Assembly (NCBI GenBank): GCA_016649455.1
Contig: JAENXO010000062.1
Coordinates: 1-9,560, forward strand
Origin: Gemmatimonadota bacterium
GTDB lineage: Bacteria > Gemmatimonadota > Gemmatimonadetes > Palauibacterales > Palauibacteraceae
Reading direction: 5' to 3'
DNA length: 9,560 nucleotides
The position numbers were made by a program, and so were the translations under genes. Of the stretch, positions 4,122 to 9,560 are shown in pieces. Each line of letters opens with the position of its first letter. The stretch's first letter is position 1. The notes beneath the pieces were generated by a model. That model saw only the letters and a program-made list of their open reading frames with translations, searched no databases and was not told the DNA's origin.

Positions 4122-7064
4122 ATGTCCACTCTCGCCGAGCGACTCGGCGCGGCCCTCGCGCCCCGCTACCGACTTGGAGAAGAAGTCGGTGCAGGTGGGA
4201 TGGCCCGCGTGTTTCGGGCGGAGGACTCGATGCTCGCGCGGCCGGTCGCGGTGAAGGTTCTGCGCCCGGAACTGGCCACCGCCGTCGCCTCTGAGAGATT
4301 CTTGCGCGAGGCACGGGCGCTGGCTGCGGTTGCCCACCCGAACGTCATGACGATCCACGAGTGCGGCGAGGTGGACGGCCTTCTGTTCTATGTGATGGAC
4401 TTCGAACAGGCGCGGTCTCTGCGGCAATGCCTCGACGAGGGCCCATGCCCTGAGGCGGACGCCTGGAGACTGGGTGTGGATCTGAGCGCCGCGCTCGAGG
4501 CGACGCACGCGAGCGGGGTGATCCACCGGGACGTGAAGCCCGGGAATATCTTCTTGCGCCCGGACCGGGCGGTACTGGCGGACTTCGGAATTGCCAGCGA
4601 CGCATCGGAGTCGGAGCCTCCCCTGACGCAGGAAGGCTCACCTGGTACACCAGCATACATGGCACCGGAACAGGCGGCCGGCGACGTATCGACCGAACGC
4701 TCCGACATCTACTCCGCCGCGATGGTCCTGTACGAAGCGTTTTCCGGCCGCCGGTGGGCCAGATTTCAGGATCCGGGTCGCGCCGACTGGTCAGGGATCC
4801 CTCGTCGGGCCAGGCCCGTCCTGTCTCGTGCCCTCGAGCTGGATCCGGCGCGGAGGTGGCCCGACGCGACCACGTTTCACGGCGCGCTTCGCCAGGCCCA
4901 CCGTCGCCGCCCGACTGCACGCCGGGTTAGTGTGGTCGGGCTCGGAGCGCTGGCGCTGTTCCTCGTCTGGTGGTCGTGGCCGAAGCCACCTCCAGCCGTC
5001 ACCGCGGACCTGGCCGTACTGCCGTGCAGTGCCGGACCCGGAGTGGATCCGGAGGCGGCCCGCGTGGCTCGATCGTGGGCCGCATCGCAATTGGACAACC
5101 TTCGAGACATTCACGTTCTCAGCGAACGCCAGACACTCAACACGTGGGACCGGCACGTCGATCGCCTTTCGTCCGACGACTGGCAGGGTTGGACCGAGGC
5201 TCTTCGGGCGCGCTGGGTCAGCAGCTGCGGAATCTCCGCGGCCGGGGACACCTGGCGAGTCGCGGTCGAGCTGCACGACGGAGTTCGTTCCGAGGGACCG
5301 TATCTGGAGATCGCCGAGCGAGGTGACTCGACCGGGACCGGTCAGGCTGTGTTTCACGCTATGCTGCAGGCTCTCGGCGCTGCCGACCTCACCGCGGTGT
5401 CGGTGGACGAGGCCGGCGTCTTGAGCTCGTACTCCTCGACAGCCGTCCTGCTGTGGATCGAAGGGAAGGAGTACTTCCGCCAGGATGCACTCCGGAATGC
5501 AGTGCACCGGTTCACGCAGGCGCTTGCCCTGGAACCCGAGTTCGCCCTCGCTGAATGGCACCTGGCAGAGGCCCAGCGCTGGCTGGCGCACGCCGCCGTG
5601 GAGGTGAACCTGCAGGATCTCTACCGCAACCGATCATCGGAGCTTCCCGTTCGCGATTCGATGCTCCTGGAAGCTCGCGTGGCGCTCTACGACGCGAAAC
5701 CCGTCCTGCTTCGGGCGGTTGCCGAGAAATACCCGGACGAGGCGTATCCCACTCTTCTGTATGCCGACGAGCTGTACCATCGGGGTGGCCTGTGGGGAGA
5801 GCCGGTGGACTCCGCCGTGGCGCTGCTCGAGTCCGCGGTCGACAAGGACTCCTCCCTCATTCCGGCGGTCGAGCACCTGGCGCAGGCGCAGATCCGACTC
5901 GGCCGTGGGTTGGAGGCCCGCCGAACCCTGGAGTACCTGGACGCGAACTTCGGACCGTGGGAGCAGCACGAAGTCTACTATCCGGCCATCTGGCAACAGG
6001 CCTGGCTGCAGCGGTTCGCCGGAGAAGATGAGGCCGCGCAGGGATTCGAGCAGCTGGTTCAGGACTTTGGTCCCGAAGGTACACTGGAGCTGCTGCGGCT
6101 CGGTTGCCGCTGGGTCCGGTATGTGGAAATCCCGTCGGGACAGGAAATGCTCGGCCGTGCGCTGCGCGGCATCGCACGTGACAAGCGCAGTCCGGACGAC
6201 GCCGCCGGCGGGCTCCTCGCGATTGCGCTCGGGAAGCTCGGTCAGGGAAGAATCACATCGGCCCTGGCTTCTTTTGACTCGATCGTCGCTGAGACCCGGA
6301 CTCCCGAGGCCCGACTGCAGGCCCGGATGCAGGCGGCGGAGTGGCGAGTGATCCCGTATGCCCTCGGCCTCGACGGGTTTGGTCTCGCAGACGCGGAAGC
6401 AGGCTCAGACACGCTCGCGGCCTTGTGGACCGAACTGACCGGAGTGCAGCCGATCCTGCGCGAGCGGGCAGCGTTTGGGCTGGCAATTCTCGCAGCCCAG
6501 ACGGATCCAAACGCTGAGGCCGCCGCCTGGTCCGACTCGTTGCGCGCGCTCGAGTCGTCGCTCGAACCCGGTGCCGTGAGCCGGCAGTCGCAGCTGCTGG
6601 CGGGACTCTCTCTCGCCTCGGCCGGAGAGCTCGATCTGGCCCTCGAATCGACGGACTCTCTCGTCACCTACGATTCGGTGGCTCTGGGGGCGGATCCGTT
6701 CGGTCGAGCTGCCACCTATTGGCTTCGCGCCCGGTGGCAGGCGGAGGCAGGCGACACGATCGCGGCTCTGCGGACCCTGTACTGGCACGAGAACACGGAC
6801 CTCGAGGAAGGAACGGCGGCCGGGCTCGTGCAGGCGGCAGAGGTGGATGCCGCATTCGGCGTGCACGCCCGTGCCATGACAGTCGAACTCGCCGGCCGCC
6901 TGACCGGAGACGGGTCCGTGGCCGGTCTGCCCGGATGTGTACTCGTTCAGACCCGTGGCCGGGAAGTCATGCGCCTGTGGAGCGATCCGGACCCGGGCCT
7001 GCTCCCGGTGCGTCGGCGGGTCGAAGCAGTGCTCGAACAGATCGAATCGGAGTGTGAGACGTGA
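4122..7064 (+). CDS. Transmembrane Ser/Thr protein kinase with TolB-like/TPR ectodomain
   Basis: The protein is 980 residues from this start. Residues 16 to about 255 form a Hanks-type kinase with every catalytic element: Gly-rich loop GAGGMARV (23-30), Lys45 in VAVKVL, HRD with Asp137 (HRDVKPGN), DFG with Asp154, an activation segment with Ser/Thr (PLTQEGSPGTPAY) and APE (181-183). A basic stretch (RQAHRRRPTARR) precedes one membrane segment (269-286, VSVVGLGALALFLVWWSW), so the kinase is cytoplasmic and about 690 residues are outside. The outer part begins with a TolB-amino-terminal-like domain (ADLAVLPCSAG... to about residue 430), then TPR-type helical repeats (clearest from about 445, ending FTQALALEPEFALAEWHLAEAQ) to the C-terminus. 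It probably senses an envelope signal and phosphorylates cytoplasmic targets. The stop overlaps the start of the SARP-like gene by 4 bases, making that regulator the prime candidate substrate (inferred). It can also be read as AfsK/PknB-like; the ligand is unknown. Confidence 0.9.
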   Translation: MSTLAERLGAALAPRYRLGEEVGAGGMARVFRAEDSMLARPVAVKVLRPELATAVASERFLREARALAAVAHPNVMTIHECGEVDGLLFYVMDFEQARSLRQCLDEGPCPEADAWRLGVDLSAALEATHASGVIHRDVKPGNIFLRPDRAVLADFGIASDASESEPPLTQEGSPGTPAYMAPEQAAGDVSTERSDIYSAAMVLYEAFSGRRWARFQDPGRADWSGIPRRARPVLSRALELDPARRWPDATTFHGALRQAHRRRPTARRVSVVGLGALALFLVWWSWPKPPPAVTADLAVLPCSAGPGVDPEAARVARSWAASQLDNLRDIHVLSERQTLNTWDRHVDRLSSDDWQGWTEALRARWVSSCGISAAGDTWRVAVELHDGVRSEGPYLEIAERGDSTGTGQAVFHAMLQALGAADLTAVSVDEAGVLSSYSSTAVLLWIEGKEYFRQDALRNAVHRFTQALALEPEFALAEWHLAEAQRWLAHAAVEVNLQDLYRNRSSELPVRDSMLLEARVALYDAKPVLLRAVAEKYPDEAYPTLLYADELYHRGGLWGEPVDSAVALLESAVDKDSSLIPAVEHLAQAQIRLGRGLEARRTLEYLDANFGPWEQHEVYYPAIWQQAWLQRFAGEDEAAQGFEQLVQDFGPEGTLELLRLGCRWVRYVEIPSGQEMLGRALRGIARDKRSPDDAAGGLLAIALGKLGQGRITSALASFDSIVAETRTPEARLQARMQAAEWRVIPYALGLDGFGLADAEAGSDTLAALWTELTGVQPILRERAAFGLAILAAQTDPNAEAAAWSDSLRALESSLEPGAVSRQSQLLAGLSLASAGELDLALESTDSLVTYDSVALGADPFGRAATYWLRARWQAEAGDTIAALRTLYWHENTDLEEGTAAGLVQAAEVDAAFGVHARAMTVELAGRLTGDGSVAGLPGCVLVQTRGREVMRLWSDPDPGLLPVRRRVEAVLEQIESECET

Positions 7065-8956
7065 TTACGCTACGAACCCTCGGGCCGGTCGAGATTCGCG
7101 TCGACGATTCGGATCCGCCTCGCGAGCTGCTGTGGAGGAAGAACCTCGCCCTGCTCCTGTACCTCGCCCGCTCGCCCGGCCACCGCCGTTCTCGCGAGCA
7201 TCTCGTCGGTCTCCTGTGGGGCGACAAACCGGATTCGGCGGCTCGGCACTCGTTGAATGAAGCACTGCGCGTGCTGCGGAGGTCGGGCGATGAATGCCGG
7301 CTCGACTCGATCGGTGACCAGGTCGTGCTGGATGATGGCACCATCAGTCTGGACGTGGACGAGCTGGAGCGGCGAGTCGCCGAGCAGCGCTGGTCCGACG
7401 CGGTAGAACTCGTCCGGGGCTCGTGGATGGAGGGGTTTGCCGTGCCTGACTCGAGCTCGTTCGAGGACTGGCTGTCGGCCGAGCGACTGCACTGGAACGG
7501 CGTGGCGACATCGGCCATGCAGGCGCGCGGATCGACCTTGCTCGGCCGCGGTGACGAAGCCGGAGCGCAGGACATGGCTCGCCGGGCGCTGGCGCTCGAC
7601 CCGTTCTCCGATTCCGCGATCCGCTTGCTGATGGAAGCCGCAGCCCTCCGGGGCGAGCGAGCGTCGGCGCTCAGCACGTACGAGGAGTTCACACGCCGGC
7701 TGGAAAGCGAGCTCGGAATCGAACCCGAGCCCGATACGGCGGCGCTCGCCGGGCGCGTTCAGCAGGAGCGCACCTGGAAGCTGCCCGAGGAGATTCCACC
7801 GGAAGACGTCTGGGCGCGTCGTGTGCCGCTCGTCGGCCGGGAACGAGAGATGGAGACCATGGTCTCGGCGGTACGGTCGAGCATGACGGAGCGCCGGCCG
7901 GCCGTGATCGTCTGCCGCGGCGAGTCAGGCTCCGGCAAGACACGTCTCGCGGAAGAAGTGATAGCGCGGGCGCGGCTGGTGGGAGCGGCCGTGGCCAGTT
8001 TCAGGGCCGTGGAGTCTGACGGGTCTACGGACTGGTCAGCGCTGCTCGGCCTCGCCGCGGGAGGCCTGCTCGCCACCGAGGGCGCCGCCGTGGCCACCCC
8101 CGAAGCGCTTGCCACCCTGCTGGCCCAGACGGGCTGGCAGGACCCGGCGCTCCGGGACCACGCAGCGGGAGCGACGCCACGACCACTTCCGAAGGCGTTC
8201 ACCGAGCTTGCACTCGCAGCAGCGGAACTCAGGCCCCTGGTGCTGTGGATCGACAATGCCGAGCACCTGGACTCGGCGACGGCCAGGGCCCTGTCCGGGA
8301 TGCTGCGTGACCTGGCCGGAGAGCCTTGTACGCTTCTGCTCACTCTTCAGGGTTACCCGCCGCAGCCTCAACTCGACGAGCTGAGAAGCCGGATCGGCCG
8401 GGACCTGGCAGGTGCGGCGCTCAAGCTCGAGCCGCTCGGATCGGAAGGGATCGAGGAACTGACCCGCACGATGATTCCCGATCTCGACCCGTCCGGGGTC
8501 GAGCGGCTGGCCCGGCGGATTTCGCTTGACTCGGCCGGGCTGCCGCTGTTCGCGGTGGACCTGTTGAACGGCGTCAGGCTCGGACTCGAGATCGAGCAGC
8601 AGCCCACCTGGCCTCAGCCGTTCCAGACGATGGACCAGACGTATCCGGGTGATCTGCCCGACACGATCACGGCCGCGATCCGGATCGGCTTCCGCCGGTT
8701 GAGCGAACCGGCGCAGAGAGCACTCAGTGCCGCCTCGGTGCTGGGCGAACGCTTCGAGGGTGGCCAGCTCGCTTCGGCCACCGGGCTCGATGAGGCCGCG
8801 GTAACGAGCGCGCTCGACGAACTGGAATGGAATCGGTGGGTTTCGGCGGACGCGTTCGGCTACTCGTTCGTCGCTCGAATCGTGCGCGACGTGATCGCCC
8901 GGGACATGCTCACTCCAGGCCAGAGACTGCGGATCCAGGAGGCAGCGCAGAGCTGA
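7061..8956 (+). CDS. AfsR/SARP-like regulator: OmpR-type wHTH, BTAD and STAND-like ATPase
   Basis: This 631-residue transcription factor starts at GTG, inside the GTGA overlap with the kinase stop; GGAG (7049-7052) is 8 bases upstream. Residues 1 to about 95 are an OmpR/SARP winged helix: LGPVEIRVD, then RKNLALLLYLARSPG (26-40), LVGLLWGD (48-55) and ARHSLNEALRVLRR (61-74), the usual recognition-helix region. Residues about 98-245 are a bacterial transcriptional activation domain, with the hallmark ELGIEPEPDTAAL (217-229). An AAA/NB-ARC-like ATPase follows: Walker A GESGSGKT (287-294) and Walker B LVLWIDNAE with Asp398. A winged-helix-like segment lies near the end (LSEPAQRALSAASVLGERF onward). 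Full-length AfsR-type proteins often continue into TPRs; here the chain stops after the ATPase, and TPRs lie in the adjoining kinase instead. It is a cytoplasmic, probably ATP- and phosphorylation-modulated activator. Its targets are unknown; a SARP-like repeat lies just downstream. Confidence 0.88.
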   Translation: MITLRTLGPVEIRVDDSDPPRELLWRKNLALLLYLARSPGHRRSREHLVGLLWGDKPDSAARHSLNEALRVLRRSGDECRLDSIGDQVVLDDGTISLDVDELERRVAEQRWSDAVELVRGSWMEGFAVPDSSSFEDWLSAERLHWNGVATSAMQARGSTLLGRGDEAGAQDMARRALALDPFSDSAIRLLMEAAALRGERASALSTYEEFTRRLESELGIEPEPDTAALAGRVQQERTWKLPEEIPPEDVWARRVPLVGREREMETMVSAVRSSMTERRPAVIVCRGESGSGKTRLAEEVIARARLVGAAVASFRAVESDGSTDWSALLGLAAGGLLATEGAAVATPEALATLLAQTGWQDPALRDHAAGATPRPLPKAFTELALAAAELRPLVLWIDNAEHLDSATARALSGMLRDLAGEPCTLLLTLQGYPPQPQLDELRSRIGRDLAGAALKLEPLGSEGIEELTRTMIPDLDPSGVERLARRISLDSAGLPLFAVDLLNGVRLGLEIEQQPTWPQPFQTMDQTYPGDLPDTITAAIRIGFRRLSEPAQRALSAASVLGERFEGGQLASATGLDEAAVTSALDELEWNRWVSADAFGYSFVARIVRDVIARDMLTPGQRLRIQEAAQS

Positions 8957-8964
8957 TCCACTCG

Positions 8965-8982
8965 GCTTGACCGGGGCTTGAC
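8965..8982 (+). promoter_or_regulatory. Tandem heptamer GCTTGAC with 11-bp period, candidate SARP box
   Basis: Two exact copies of GCTTGAC (8965-8971 and 8976-8982) are separated by 4 bases (cggg). SARP regulators are known to bind heptameric direct repeats in exactly this 7+4 spacing, usually overlapping the -35 region. Both copies contain TTGAC, so each can be read as a -35. No good -10 lies 17-18 bases downstream. The element starts 9 bases after the SARP-like gene and 61 bases before the next gene's ATG. Binding is inferred. Confidence 0.4.
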
Positions 8983-9042
8983 TCGCAGACGTGAGACTGA
9001 TGGCGGTGGCAGTCAGTCGTATCACAAACGCGGGAGGCCTCG

Positions 9043-9560
9043 ATGAGCAAGCTGATGACGATTCTCACCCTGAGTTGTTGTTTCGGAGTCGCGCTGGGTG
9101 GGTGCGGGGACGATGTCCTCGGACCGGGAGAGCAGGACGCGTTGCTCGGCGTCGAGCGCGCAGGTTCGCCCGACATCCGCGTGATGAACTGGAACCTCTA
9201 CGTCGGCGCCCAGATCGAAGTGATTGCGGCCGCGGGCTCACTGGAAGAGCTCGTGGTGCTGGCGGGCCAGACCTTTGCCGCCGTCCAGGCGACGAACTTC
9301 AGGGAACGTGCCGAGGCGATCGCGGACTACATCGCGGATCGTCAGCCCCATGCCGTGACCCTGCAGGAAGTGTCGACCTTCACTATCCGTCAGCCGAGCA
9401 TCTACACGGGGTATCCCGGGGAATGGGTGGAGCAAACCGATTTCCTGGAAATCCTGCTCGAAGCGCTCCGTGAGCGTGGCATGCGATACACGGACGCGTC
9501 TGTGGTTCATAACTTCGCGTTCGAGGTTCCGGCGCTGCTCGGTCCGAATCCGGCCACGGA
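9043..9560 (+). CDS. Endonuclease/exonuclease/phosphatase-family lipoprotein (3' truncated by window)
   Basis: This open frame runs off the window after 172 codons. GGGAGG (9032-9037) is 5 bases before ATG 9043, a strong ribosome binding site. The N-terminus has Lys, a hydrophobic run and the lipobox L18-G-G-C21, so the product is probably lipidated. From residue 45, IRVMNWNLYVGA (Asn51) followed by HAVTLQEV (Glu109) are the first two conserved motifs of the EEP (DNase I/sphingomyelinase/inositol phosphatase) superfamily, where the Asn and Glu help bind the catalytic metal. About 35 residues between these motifs (57-90) form an insertion, with EELVVLAGQTFAAVQATNF, somewhat longer than minimal EEP domains. 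The histidine and aspartate motifs expected near the C-terminus lie outside the window, so activity cannot be judged. The substrate may be a phosphodiester or a lipid headgroup; the sequence does not decide. It may be controlled by the upstream tandem repeat. Confidence 0.8.
   Translation, partial: MSKLMTILTLSCCFGVALGGCGDDVLGPGEQDALLGVERAGSPDIRVMNWNLYVGAQIEVIAAAGSLEELVVLAGQTFAAVQATNFRERAEAIADYIADRQPHAVTLQEVSTFTIRQPSIYTGYPGEWVEQTDFLEILLEALRERGMRYTDASVVHNFAFEVPALLGPNPAT

Noticed and set aside
4791..5591. Minus-strand open frame of 266 codons inside the kinase gene
   Set aside because: No recognisable domain; it overlaps the kinase membrane segment and TolB-like region, which are coherent on the plus strand.
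8995..9018. Inverted repeat GACTGA (8995-9000) / TCAGTC (9013-9018) before the EEP lipoprotein gene
   Set aside because: Only 6 bp with a 12-base loop; expected by chance and with no clear role.
8036..9025. Minus-strand open frame of 329 codons over the ATPase half of the SARP-like gene
   Set aside because: Composition is Arg/Gln-rich with no domain, and the plus-strand frame has Walker B and conserved ATPase features.

Overview
The window is about 9.5 kb of high-GC (visually about 64%) bacterial chromosome, densely coded on both strands, with no rRNA, tRNA, CRISPR array, insertion sequence or phage gene visible. The protein set resembles Gemmatimonadota or a nearby soil or marine phylum: a lipoprotein beta-propeller with a 'DSAGIQLVQN'-type N-terminus, a transmembrane Ser/Thr kinase with a TPR ectodomain, and a BTAD/SARP-type ATPase regulator outside a typical actinobacterial context. 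The taxonomic guess is inference from protein style only.

Positions 1-258 are a hairpin-rich leader. Its first ~95 bases carry motifs like those of a cobalamin riboswitch. They are followed by a 17-bp hairpin and a pair of mutually exclusive GC hairpins. Downstream is a two-gene unit: a BtuF-like (cobalamin/metal-chelate binding) protein without a signal peptide (259-1020), then a SIMPL/DUF541 membrane-anchored protein (1023-1745) whose ribosome binding site lies inside the end of the first gene. This unit converges on two minus-strand genes: a 6-bladed beta-propeller lipoprotein (1842-3104) and, upstream of it on that strand, pdxH, pyridoxamine 5'-phosphate oxidase (3235-3888). The convergent junction (1746-1850) holds stacked inverted repeats.

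Divergent from pdxH, behind a good sigma70-like promoter, is a two-gene signalling operon. Its first gene encodes a transmembrane Ser/Thr protein kinase with a TolB-like/TPR extracytoplasmic half (4122-7064). A GTGA 4-base overlap couples it to an AfsR/SARP-like regulator with an OmpR-type DNA-binding domain, a BTAD domain and a STAND-like ATPase (7061-8956). The architecture recalls the AfsK-AfsR pair of Streptomyces. Nine bases after the regulator is a tandem heptamer (GCTTGAC, 4-bp spacer, GCTTGAC), which is the geometry SARP proteins bind. It lies upstream of an endonuclease/exonuclease/phosphatase-family lipoprotein (9043 to the window edge, truncated).

The most interesting units are the kinase-SARP operon with its candidate binding site, and the elaborate RNA leader at the left edge.
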